Positions 19,424 through 27,617 of a stretch of 50,946 bases of DNA are shown here, one piece after another. Position 1 is the stretch's first letter. The number at the start of each line of letters is the position of its first letter. The notes below the pieces were generated by a model, which saw only the letters and a list, made by a program, of their open reading frames with translations, had not been told where the DNA came from and ran no database searches. This DNA is from Planktotalea sp. (GTDB lineage Bacteria > Pseudomonadota > Alphaproteobacteria > Rhodobacterales > Rhodobacteraceae), in NCBI RefSeq assembly GCF_018607995.1, contig NZ_JABBAL010000024.1, forward strand, positions 1 to 50,946, in the 5' to 3' direction. The translations under genes and the position numbers were made by a program.

Positions 19424-20647
19424 TCAATCGCGTTTGCGCGACTTGCCGACCAGTCGCCCGATCACAAATGATGTGCGCGGCGCGTAAACATAGCGGGTCT
19501 TGTCCTCCACAGTATCGCGCGCGCGCATACGGATCAGACCGAAAGCGATCAGCACCAAATGCCCAGTCGCGATCATTATGAACAAGGCCGACGGCCCATA
19601 CAAATTGATCAAAGTCGACGACACCAGCGGTGATGCAATCGCACCAAGCGCAAAGAAGAACATGAGTGCAGCGGACAATTCGACCCGCTCATCATCGGAG
19701 GCGAAGTCATGCGCGTGCGCCACAGCCACCGAATAAATCGGGAACGTGGTGAGGCCAAAGAACACAGCCCCCGCCATGATCGCAGCCGTGCCCCCTGCCC
19801 CAATCACATTGGTCACCATGCAACTGATGACAGCCGCGGCGGACAATCCAATCAAGACCCAACGTCGGTCAAACTTATCCGCAAGCCAGCCAATCGGATA
19901 TTGCGCCAAAGCGCCGCCCAAAACGAAAGCCGCAAGAAAATAGGCGATCTGATCGGGGCGCAACCCAACCTCTTGCCCATAAATCGGTCCAACCATCCTG
20001 AAGGACGCACTTGAAAGCGCGGCGACAATCACCCCTGCCGCTGCCAAAGGTGATCGTGCCACCGCCAACATTGGCCGCAAACGTGGCGCGCTTGGCGTTT
20101 TGGGCTGGCTCACTTTAGTCAAAGTCATCGGCAAAAGTGCGGCGCAACACAACAGCGCGAGCAAGTTGTAGGACACATAGGACGCAGGTTCGAGCACCCC
20201 GATCATCAATTGCGCCACCAAGGACGCCCCCATATCGGCAATCCGGTACACGCCCATCGTACGCCCGCGAGTCTCATTGTTCACTTTGGCCTGCAACCAC
20301 GCCTCGATCACCGTATAGCAACCCGCGACACACAAGCCGGATGCGGTCCGCATCAACGCCCAAGCGTAGGGATCTATGATCAACATATGGGCCAACAACC
20401 CAATCGCGCCCGAAGCGGTAAAGGCCGCAAACGCGCGACTATGCCCGACACTTCCCATGAGACGCGGGGCCCACCAACAACCAATGAAAAACCCGACAAA
20501 ATGGGCCGATCCTAACAGGCCGATCTGCGTCGTACTAAATCCTAGTGCAATGCCAGACAAAGCATCAAGCGGCCCAACACCGCCCGATGACAGCTGCAAC
20601 AAAGCGACTGACAAAAACAAAGCTACAAAGGAAATCAACATCCGCAT
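19424..20647 (-). CDS. MFS transporter
   Basis: A 407-aa major facilitator superfamily permease with about 12 hydrophobic segments. The start at 20647 (MRMLISFVALFLSVALLQLS) is favoured by GGAAGG 8 bases upstream over a GTG three codons earlier. The loop between helices 2 and 3 reads GCWWAPRLMGSVGHSR, a diverged form of the MFS GxxxDRxGRR signature, and its repeat in the second half is IGWLADKFDRRWVLIG. It resembles the YcaD-like group. Substrate unknown. Downstream of metG start by 60 bases on the same strand. Confidence 0.82.
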   Translation of the reverse strand: MRMLISFVALFLSVALLQLSSGGVGPLDALSGIALGFSTTQIGLLGSAHFVGFFIGCWWAPRLMGSVGHSRAFAAFTASGAIGLLAHMLIIDPYAWALMRTASGLCVAGCYTVIEAWLQAKVNNETRGRTMGVYRIADMGASLVAQLMIGVLEPASYVSYNLLALLCCAALLPMTLTKVSQPKTPSAPRLRPMLAVARSPLAAAGVIVAALSSASFRMVGPIYGQEVGLRPDQIAYFLAAFVLGGALAQYPIGWLADKFDRRWVLIGLSAAAVISCMVTNVIGAGGTAAIMAGAVFFGLTTFPIYSVAVAHAHDFASDDERVELSAALMFFFALGAIASPLVSSTLINLYGPSALFIMIATGHLVLIAFGLIRMRARDTVEDKTRYVYAPRTSFVIGRLVGKSRKRD

Positions 20648-20805
20648 AGACTTCACCTTCCCTCAGAATGCACACCTGCACCGCAACGAAATCGACAAAT
20701 GCCATGACATTTTGCGCCATCCCACTTTTTTGGTCCAAAAATACCTCTGGGAGCGCGAGGGGCTGGCCCCTCGCTTAATTCGGATTGCGCAAGCAATTCG
20801 AAACC

Positions 20806-21591
20806 TTAAGAGCGGATCACTTTTGCAAATGTAGAGAAGATAGCTTCATTCGCACAGATCACTTCACCGTCTGCGAATATGTCCCCTTTCGGGTTCAAGG
20901 GCTCAATAAATCCACCCGCTTCGCGCACAATCACAAGACCCGCAGCCATGTCCCAGGAATTCAAACGTCGCTCCCAAAACCCTTCATAGCGGCCCGCAGC
21001 TACATAGGCGAGGTCAAGCGCAGCCGCACCAAAGCGGCGAATACCTGCAACGGAGGGTGCAATCTTGGCAACATCTTTGATCGTCTCGGGTAAATCCGCG
21101 CGACCACCGAAAGGAATGCCTGTCGCAAACAGGCTCTCGATCATCGAATGACGCGAAGACACACGCAGGCGTTGATCATTCATCCAAGCGCCCGCACCTT
21201 TTTCGGCGACAAACATCTCGTCTTTAGTGGGGTCATAAATAACACCCGCAACGATCTGGCCTTTGTGCTCGAGCGCAATAGAGACAGCCCAATGCGGCAG
21301 GCCGTGTAGAAAATTCGTAGTGCCATCCAAAGGATCAACGATCCAGCGACGTGTCGGATCTGCGCCTTCATCTGCGCCACCCTCTTCGGCGAGCCAACCG
21401 TAAGTGGGCCGCGCGTCCATCAAATCTTCTTTGATAATCTTTTCCGCAGACAGGTCCGCTTTGCTGACGAAGTCGCCGGCGCCTTTGCGCGAAACTTGCA
21501 GATTTTCGACTTCGCGAAAGTCCTTGGCTAAGCTACGTCCGGCCCTGCGCGCCGCTTTTATCATCACGTTTAGATTTGCGCTGCCTTGCAT
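20806..21591 (-). CDS. Inositol monophosphatase family protein (SuhB-like)
   Basis: A 261-aa Mg-dependent, Li-sensitive-type phosphatase. The start at 21591 (MQGSANLNVMIKAARRAGRS) follows AAGGA by 10 bases and gives the standard SuhB-like N-terminus. Metal ligands are visible as LAEEGG (E70), IVDPLDGTTNFLHG (D86, D89) and, toward the C-terminus, NSWDMAAGLVIVREAGG. The family acts on inositol-1-phosphate and related sugar phosphates; SuhB members also act in rRNA transcription. No operon partner is evident. Confidence 0.9.
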   Translation of the reverse strand: MQGSANLNVMIKAARRAGRSLAKDFREVENLQVSRKGAGDFVSKADLSAEKIIKEDLMDARPTYGWLAEEGGADEGADPTRRWIVDPLDGTTNFLHGLPHWAVSIALEHKGQIVAGVIYDPTKDEMFVAEKGAGAWMNDQRLRVSSRHSMIESLFATGIPFGGRADLPETIKDVAKIAPSVAGIRRFGAAALDLAYVAAGRYEGFWERRLNSWDMAAGLVIVREAGGFIEPLNPKGDIFADGEVICANEAIFSTFAKVIRS

Positions 21592-21663
21592 GGCGGGATC
21601 GTCCTTAAAATGTGAGGTGTTTAGGCGCGCGGTATAGGCAGGCACGCGCCATTTGCCAAGCGC

Positions 21664-22569
21664 TTAAGCGTTTTGCAATTTCGCGGCCTCTTCTTTGGCC
21701 AAACGGATCAGATCCAACATGTAGGGTTTGGTGATATCTTCATCGCGTGTGGCCGCGAAAAGTTGGCGGGTAAGGCCCGTTTCACTGAGCGGGCGTGTCA
21801 CGTAGTCAGAGGAGTATTTCACCTCGCGCACGACCCAATCGGGCAGAACGGAAATGCCGCGATTGGAGGCGACGAGCAGAAGAATAACGGCCGTCAATTC
21901 CACTTGCCGAATAGCGGCGGGTTCGACTTTGGCGGGCGTCAAAAGCTGGCTAAAAATATCAAGGCGCGCGCGATCAACGGGGTATGTAATCAAGGTTTGC
22001 CCCCTGAAGTCTTCTGCATCGATATAGGGTTTTTGCGCCAAGGGGTGCTGGGAAGAAGACACAAAAACAGGTGCGTAATCAAAAAGATGGCTGAATTCGA
22101 CCCCCTTCAGGTCCTCAGGGTCGGAGCTGACGACCAGATCCACCTCTTCCTTTTGCAGGGCAGGTAACGCGTCAAAGGCAAGCCCAGGTTTGATATCCAC
22201 ATCCACATCAGGCCAGAGTTTGCGGAACGCTTCGAGCACAGGAAAGAGCCATTCAAAGCAAGCATGGCATTCAATGGCGATGTGCAAACGGCCCGATTTG
22301 CCATCGCGCAAACCGCTGAATTCCGCCTGCATCGCATCAATTTCTGGTAAGATTTTCTCGGCCAAACGCAGCAGGCGAAACCCCGCTGCAGACAGCTTCA
22401 TCGGCTTGGAACGGCGCACGAAAAGTTCGACACCTGCCTGATCTTCCAAGCCCTTGATCTGATGGCTGAGCGCACTTTGCGTGATGTGCAATTGATCTGC
22501 AGCCTTGGCCAGTCCGCCATTCTCGTGAATCGCTTTGATCGTTCGAAGATGTCTGAATTCAATATGCAT
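21664..22569 (-). CDS. metR: LysR-family regulator, MetR-like
   Basis: A 301-aa LysR-type transcription factor. The winged helix-turn-helix spans roughly residues 1-60, with LRTIKAIHENGGLAKAADQL and HITQSALSHQIKGLEDQAGV. The effector-binding domain follows (SGRLHIAIECHACFEWLFPV). The ECHACFEWL segment matches the homocysteine-binding region of MetR proteins. It is divergent from metF across 96 bases that contain a perfect TGAA-N5-TTCA MetR box, which strongly supports the assignment. The start at 22569 is used because a start at 22623 would put the box inside the gene. Confidence 0.85.
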   Translation of the reverse strand: MHIEFRHLRTIKAIHENGGLAKAADQLHITQSALSHQIKGLEDQAGVELFVRRSKPMKLSAAGFRLLRLAEKILPEIDAMQAEFSGLRDGKSGRLHIAIECHACFEWLFPVLEAFRKLWPDVDVDIKPGLAFDALPALQKEEVDLVVSSDPEDLKGVEFSHLFDYAPVFVSSSQHPLAQKPYIDAEDFRGQTLITYPVDRARLDIFSQLLTPAKVEPAAIRQVELTAVILLLVASNRGISVLPDWVVREVKYSSDYVTRPLSETGLTRQLFAATRDEDITKPYMLDLIRLAKEEAAKLQNA

Positions 22570-22603
22570 ACCTGAGCGCGCCTCATGAAGGTCTTGAGTA
22601 ATA

Positions 22604-22616
22604 TGAATTTGTTTCA
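22604..22616. promoter_or_regulatory. MetR-binding box
   Basis: TGAATTTGTTTCA fits the MetR consensus TGAA-N5-TTCA exactly. It lies 50-62 bases upstream of the metF ATG and 35 bases upstream of the metR-like ATG, placed to serve activation of metF and autoregulation of the regulator. Confidence 0.75.
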
Positions 22617-22665
22617 CAATCACCTTCGTGCGACAAGAGCGAAATTCATAAAGGATCCAGTTATC

Positions 22666-23532
22666 ATGAACGCGCCTCAGGTTTCATTCGAGTTTTTTCC
22701 ACCGCAATCGTTAGAGGCGTCGTTCCGGCTTTGGGACACAGTGCAGGTTTTATCCCCGCTTGATCCGACCTTTGTCTCCGTCACTTACGGCGCGGGCGGC
22801 ACAACGCGTGATCTGACCCGGGATGCGGTCGCAACCTTGCATAAATCAAGCGGCCTGAACGTGGCTGCACACTTGACCTGTGTAAACGCTACACGCGAAG
22901 AAACCCTTGGAATTGCTAAAGAGTTCGCCAAAGCAGGCGTGCGTGAAATCGTAGCCTTGCGTGGCGATGCGCCAAAAGGGCAGGACAGGTTCACACCTGT
23001 TGAGGGTGGGTTTGCCAATTCTGTCGAGCTGATTGAGGCGCTGAGCGCAACGGGCGATTTCAAGATCCGCGTCGGGGCCTATCCCGACCGCCATCCAGAG
23101 GCGGCAAGTGCGCAGGCGGATATTGATTGGCTCAAGGCCAAGCTGGACGCGGGCGCGAGCGAAGCGATCACTCAATTTTTCTTTGAGGCAGACACATTTT
23201 TCCGCTTTCGCGATGCCTGCGTTAAAGCGGGGATCACAGCGCCCATTCTGCCCGGCATTCTGCCAATCGAGAATTGGAAAGGCACGCGCAATTTCGCGAA
23301 GCGGTGTGGCACAGAGATCCCGCAGTGGCTGAATGACGCGTTTGAGACAGCAGAGCGCGATGGGCGCAGCGATCTACTTGCAACTGCGATTTGCACGGAA
23401 TTGTGTTCAGATCTGATGGAGGGCGGCGTTGATGCATTCCATTTTTATACACTGAACCGTCCTGAGTTGACCCGTGATGTGTGTCACGCGCTAGGGGTCA
23501 CGCCGAAGATCGATCTGCAAAACGTTGCGTAA
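22666..23532 (+). CDS. metF: Methylenetetrahydrofolate reductase
   Basis: A 288-aa FAD-dependent enzyme that reduces 5,10-methylene-THF to 5-methyl-THF for methionine synthesis. The start at 22666 (MNAPQVSFEFFPPQSLEASF) follows AAAGGA by 10 bases. Family motifs are VSFEFFPP, FVSVTYGAGGTTRDLT, HLTCV, GVREIVALRGDAP, GAYPDRHPEA, and FFFEADTFFRF. The length is that of bacterial single-domain MetF. Divergent from the MetR-like regulator, with a MetR box between them. Confidence 0.95.
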   Translation: MNAPQVSFEFFPPQSLEASFRLWDTVQVLSPLDPTFVSVTYGAGGTTRDLTRDAVATLHKSSGLNVAAHLTCVNATREETLGIAKEFAKAGVREIVALRGDAPKGQDRFTPVEGGFANSVELIEALSATGDFKIRVGAYPDRHPEAASAQADIDWLKAKLDAGASEAITQFFFEADTFFRFRDACVKAGITAPILPGILPIENWKGTRNFAKRCGTEIPQWLNDAFETAERDGRSDLLATAICTELCSDLMEGGVDAFHFYTLNRPELTRDVCHALGVTPKIDLQNVA

Positions 23533-23593
23533 TTGACGATTGCGGCGCGGGCTCACGCCTTCTAGCTTGGTCGTGAAATAAGGAGCCGCGCCC

Positions 23594-24079
23594 ATGCATT
23601 ACGCCCAAAGCCTTGATGATCTGATGTCCCTCGCTGAGGTGCTCGACATCACTGGCGTGGCGTTTATGCAAGGTATTTTGGACGGCAAGCATCCTGCGCC
23701 ACCCATCGGCAAAGTTCTGAATTATAAACTAAATGCTGTCGGCGACGGGCGAATCGTGTTTCGCGGCACGCCGCTTTTTGATCACTGCAATCCCTTGGGG
23801 ACAGTGCATGGCGGCTGGTACGGCACACTTTTGGACAGTGCCATGGCTTGCGCTGTGATGACGAAGATTCCGAAAGGCAGCGTCTATACGACCTTGGAGT
23901 ATAAGGTGAATATCCTACGCCCCATTCCTTTGGGCACAGAGGTTGATGCAATTGGCGTCACGGATCACACGGGCCGCTCGACCGGGATTGCCCATGGTGA
24001 AATTCGCGGGGTTTCGGATAATAAGCTTTATGCTTTGGGAACAACCACTTGCATCATTATGAAACCAAACAACGCTTGA
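23594..24079 (+). CDS. PaaI-type hotdog thioesterase
   Basis: A 161-aa protein. The hotdog-fold core shows FDHCNPLGTVHGGWYGTLLD (about residues 62-81) with the catalytic-type HGG-x6-7-D arrangement (D81), then TLEYKVNILRPIPLGTEVDA and AHGEIRGVSDNKLYALGTTT. This is the PaaI/YbgC-like acyl-CoA thioesterase pattern; the acyl substrate is unknown. AGGAG lies 8 bases upstream of the ATG. It follows metF on the same strand by 61 bases, but no functional link is known. Confidence 0.85.
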   Translation: MHYAQSLDDLMSLAEVLDITGVAFMQGILDGKHPAPPIGKVLNYKLNAVGDGRIVFRGTPLFDHCNPLGTVHGGWYGTLLDSAMACAVMTKIPKGSVYTTLEYKVNILRPIPLGTEVDAIGVTDHTGRSTGIAHGEIRGVSDNKLYALGTTTCIIMKPNNA

Positions 24080-24157
24080 TTAAACGCTGCTCGCACCGCG
24101 CCAGCGTTGTTTGAGGCCTGCGGTTAGACCACCGCTTAGCGTTGGCGGATCGCGCTG

Positions 24158-25177
24158 CTAACGCGCGTAGACGGAATGATGTATGCGTTCGCAAATGTCG
24201 TTGTCGATGCGGCGGCGTTTGCGAAATAAGAACAGCTTGCCAAACCCGCGCCATGTGCTGACCGAAGCCGCCCTTGGATTCTGCGTGAAACGCGCGCGCC
24301 AGTCTTCTGGAAAAACCAAACCACAGCTTTCCATACGTTCTAACATCCAGACCAGCGGAATATTGGCGAGCGGGCGTGCCGCTTCAAGGCCACCAAGCTG
24401 GCCGCCCACATCGCCGTGGGTGCCCGGAAACCAAACTTGTTCGATGCGGCCTTGCCAATCTTCGGGGCAAGTCCACAAAACAGGGGTGTAACTGTTGCGT
24501 GTTTCATCGCGCGCGAGTGCGTGAAACCCGTGCTGGATGGAGCGACCCAGATCGCGGTTGTGAAACGCATGTTTGGGCGCACTCCACCGCCAGAACACAG
24601 GCAGACCATTGCAAAGCGCTTTGACCGTATCCCAGACACCCACCATTTCGATGGGGGCGTTGTCATGGCAATGCTCTGCCACAAAATTTTCGTGATCGAC
24701 GCGTCCTTCACCGCTTTCGTAGATGCGATAAATTGTGCGTATATGTCTTTCTTCTGAATGCGCAGCAGTGAGCAAACCTACACGATCAATCACCCCCGCG
24801 AGTGAGCGCACAGCAAAGGCACCACGCGAGTAGCCAAGTAGAGAAATGCGATCTCCTGGGCGATAACGCGAGGCGAGAAACCCGTAAGCGCGGCGAATTA
24901 GGCGATTGATCCCTCGCCCCAGCATTACATCCGGCGCAGAGCGCAATCCGCGCCATTGCACGCCCGCTTCATAATAAAGCAACATGTCAGGGTCGGCTTC
25001 GCAGAGCAGCTTATAGGTGCGCCCCGCGTTGGTTTCGTACCCGTCATCCAAAGAAGACATGGTGCCATCAAAGATCACCACATGGGTTTGGGCCGCGCGC
25101 GCTGCGGTGCGCGGGCTTTGACGGCGACGGCGCAAAGCACCGCTGAGCCAAAGGGATATGCGTTTACTCAGCCGCAA
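24158..25177 (-). CDS. DUF2235 family alpha/beta hydrolase
   Basis: A protein of about 339 aa with the DUF2235 pattern: VVIFDGTMSS (about residues 33-42), YYEAGVQWRG, LLGYSRGAFAVRSLAGVI with the nucleophile at about S117 (GxSxG), VGVWDTVKALC, and PGTHGDVGGQ near residue 240, which carries the Asp/His of the triad. Some DUF2235 proteins are type VI secretion phospholipase effectors; no secretion genes are nearby, so a housekeeping or envelope role is equally possible. No good ATG precedes the FDGT motif. The start used is a TTG inside the last codons of the CoxL-like gene (14-base overlap), and a GTG near residue 33 is an alternative. Confidence 0.75.
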   Translation of the reverse strand: MRLSKRISLWLSGALRRRRQSPRTAARAAQTHVVIFDGTMSSLDDGYETNAGRTYKLLCEADPDMLLYYEAGVQWRGLRSAPDVMLGRGINRLIRRAYGFLASRYRPGDRISLLGYSRGAFAVRSLAGVIDRVGLLTAAHSEERHIRTIYRIYESGEGRVDHENFVAEHCHDNAPIEMVGVWDTVKALCNGLPVFWRWSAPKHAFHNRDLGRSIQHGFHALARDETRNSYTPVLWTCPEDWQGRIEQVWFPGTHGDVGGQLGGLEAARPLANIPLVWMLERMESCGLVFPEDWRARFTQNPRAASVSTWRGFGKLFLFRKRRRIDNDICERIHHSVYAR

Positions 25178-27476
25178 GAGAGCCCGCCTTGTTTGCCTTT
25201 GAAATCATCTGCCACATGCGATGTGGGGTGAAGGGCATATCAACTTTTTCGATACCGAGTGGTGCGACCGCGTCTTGAACCGCGTTGGCGATCGCCGCCA
25301 AAGCGCCGACTGTTCCCGCCTCACCGCAGCCCTTCATGCCCATCGGATTAGTGGCTGTTGGCACCGCTTCTGTAGAGAAAGAAATCATTGGGCTATCATC
25401 TGCGCGCGGCATTGCGTAGTCCATAAAACTTGCCGTGAGGAGCTGGCCGTCTTCGTCATAGACAACCCGTTCTGTCAGCGCTTGCCCGAGGCCTTGAATG
25501 ATGCCGCCATGTACTTGGCCTGCAACCAGCATAGGGTTGATAAGATTTCCAAAATCATCGACGACTGTATAGCGATCCACTTGGGTAACTCCGGTTTCGG
25601 GATCGATCTCTACCTCCGCGATATGAGCACCATTGGGAAAAGAGCGAGCATCAAGCGTGATGCGGGCCTCAACGTTCAACAGATCCTCGCGCCCGTCCGC
25701 GCGCGCCAATTCTGCAACCTCTACCATCGTATAGCTCTCATTGGAGCCATCTGCTCTAAAGGCCTCATCATCAAACATGATGCTCTCCTCGCTCACGCCC
25801 ATCTTCTCTGCTAAGAATGGTGTAAATTGGGCGATCATCTTTTCAACAGTCGCAAGGGTTGCGGTATTTTGCACCGTGACGGAACGTGATCCACCCGTGC
25901 CACCCCCCGTCGCGATAAGGTCACTGTCGCCTTGAATGACGTCAATCTTATCTGCCGCAATGCCCGTTTGATCCGACAAGAACTGCGCATAAACCGTTTC
26001 ATGGCCCTGCCCGTTGCTTTGGGTGCCGACATAAATGCGCACACGATCCCCTTCCTCGAAGAACACCACTTTTGATGTTTCTGAAGGATCGCCCAAAATG
26101 CTTTCGATATAGTAACAAAGCCCCATGCCACGCAATTTACCTGCGGATTGGCTCTTGTTGCGCCGATCTGCAAAGCCAGTCAGGTCGCACTTATTTTGCG
26201 CAACGCCCAAAACGCGGCCGAAATCGCCGACGTCATAGGTGACTTGTCCTGCCGTCGCATAAGGGAAAGCATCGGGTGCGATAAAATTGCGGCGACGTAG
26301 CTCCCACGGATCCGTGCCGATCGTGCGTGCGGCGTAATCCATTGCGCGTTCCAGCACGTAGATCGCTTCGGGACGGCCGGCGCCGCGATATGCGTCCACT
26401 TGAGTTGTGTTTGTGTAAACGCCCTCCACATGAAGGAACACCGCTTGCACGTCATAACACCCCGTGAGGACCTTGGAGAAGAGTTCTGTCTGAATGGGTT
26501 GCGCGAACTGTGAATTATATGAGCCCATGTTGGCGATGGAGTGGACTTTGTAGGCGACCAGCTTGTGATCCACATCAAAGCCCATTTGCACACGGCTGGT
26601 GAGATCGCGCCCCGCATTGTCGCTGAGCATGGCTTCCGTGCGTTCCGACATCCAGCGCACGGGCCGCCCCAAAGTGCGCGCAGCGGCGGCGCAAATGGCG
26701 TATTCGGGATACATCATCGCTTTCATCCCAAAGCCGCCGCCCGTGTCGGGGTTGGTCACGCGGATATCCTCAGGCGCCATCCCCAGATGCGTGGCGAGCT
26801 GGTCTTTCGGTGCCCACACCCCCTGCCCGTTGAGCGCCACATGCACACGGCCCTCAGAGATCTCTGCATAGCAACCACGCGGCTCCATCGAGTTGACGAT
26901 GATCCGGTTGTCCTCGATATCCACATCAATCTGATGCGCGGCAGCTTTGAAGGCCGCTTCAAATGCATCCTCGTGGCCCAGCACCCAATCGAACGCAATA
27001 TTGTTTGGGGCGATGTCGTGCACAGGTGCCCCCCCAGCTGCGAGGTCCATATGCACGGGCAGCTCGTCATAGTCGAATTCGATCAATTCAGCCGCGTCTT
27101 TCGCTTGCTGTAGGGTCTCTGCAAAGACCATCGCGACGGGTTCGCCGACGAAACGCACACGTCCCTGTGCTAACAGTGGTCTCACAGTGCGATCCCCACG
27201 ACTGCCATCGCGCTTTTTCAAAAGGCTGGCTGCCATGGGCAGGGTGACGCCCATATCTTCAAGGTCCTTGGCGGTGAGCACCATGTGTACGCCATCAGCT
27301 TCGCGCGCGTCATCGACGTTCAGCGCAGTAATGTCAGCATGTGCGACGGGGGCGCGGTAGACCACGCCAAACAACGCGTTTTGTGGCGTGATATCATCTA
27401 CATAACGCCCTTCACCCGTGAGAAAGCGGATATCTTCCGTGCGTTTGACCGCCTGACTTTTCCCGAATTTTTCCAT
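25164..27476 (-). CDS. Form-II CoxL-like molybdopterin-binding subunit (xanthine dehydrogenase family)
   Basis: A 770-aa large subunit of the molybdenum hydroxylase family. Visible are the aldehyde-oxidase N-terminal domain ([27 protein letters not shown]), GGGFGMK at about 246-252, the active-site loop AYRGAGR at 362-368, [14 protein letters not shown], and [18 protein letters not shown] with the catalytic glutamate near the C-terminus. AYRGAGR marks form II (putative CO dehydrogenase-like) rather than form I (AYxCSFR). The FAD (CoxM) and [2Fe-2S] (CoxS) subunits are not encoded in this window: the neighbours are DUF2235 downstream and divergent valS upstream. It must pair with subunits made elsewhere or act on another substrate. 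Confidence 0.88.
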   Translation of the reverse strand: MEKFGKSQAVKRTEDIRFLTGEGRYVDDITPQNALFGVVYRAPVAHADITALNVDDAREADGVHMVLTAKDLEDMGVTLPMAASLLKKRDGSRGDRTVRPLLAQGRVRFVGEPVAMVFAETLQQAKDAAELIEFDYDELPVHMDLAAGGAPVHDIAPNNIAFDWVLGHEDAFEAAFKAAAHQIDVDIEDNRIIVNSMEPRGCYAEISEGRVHVALNGQGVWAPKDQLATHLGMAPEDIRVTNPDTGGGFGMKAMMYPEYAICAAAARTLGRPVRWMSERTEAMLSDNAGRDLTSRVQMGFDVDHKLVAYKVHSIANMGSYNSQFAQPIQTELFSKVLTGCYDVQAVFLHVEGVYTNTTQVDAYRGAGRPEAIYVLERAMDYAARTIGTDPWELRRRNFIAPDAFPYATAGQVTYDVGDFGRVLGVAQNKCDLTGFADRRNKSQSAGKLRGMGLCYYIESILGDPSETSKVVFFEEGDRVRIYVGTQSNGQGHETVYAQFLSDQTGIAADKIDVIQGDSDLIATGGGTGGSRSVTVQNTATLATVEKMIAQFTPFLAEKMGVSEESIMFDDEAFRADGSNESYTMVEVAELARADGREDLLNVEARITLDARSFPNGAHIAEVEIDPETGVTQVDRYTVVDDFGNLINPMLVAGQVHGGIIQGLGQALTERVVYDEDGQLLTASFMDYAMPRADDSPMISFSTEAVPTATNPMGMKGCGEAGTVGALAAIANAVQDAVAPLGIEKVDMPFTPHRMWQMISKANKAGSLAAE

Positions 27477-27617
27477 GATGTGCTCCCTGCGTTGCGCGCC
27501 ACTGTGAAAGATAACCCTAAGCCACGCACATCAGATGTCCAGATTGGCTTTTCCTTTGGGCACGCTTTGTTTATCACCCCTTTCAACACCTCATTCGATT
27601 TGAAGGACGCCAAACCC

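Noticed and set aside
22570..22665. Possible SAM riboswitch before metF
   Set aside because: The leader is too short and shows no SAM-I, SAM-II or SAM-IV pattern. The MetR box explains regulation better.
27285..27617. A 111-codon upstream extension of valS in the same frame
   Set aside because: It lies largely antisense to the start of the CoxL-like gene, has no ValRS homology, and AAGGA precedes the normal ValRS start at 27618.
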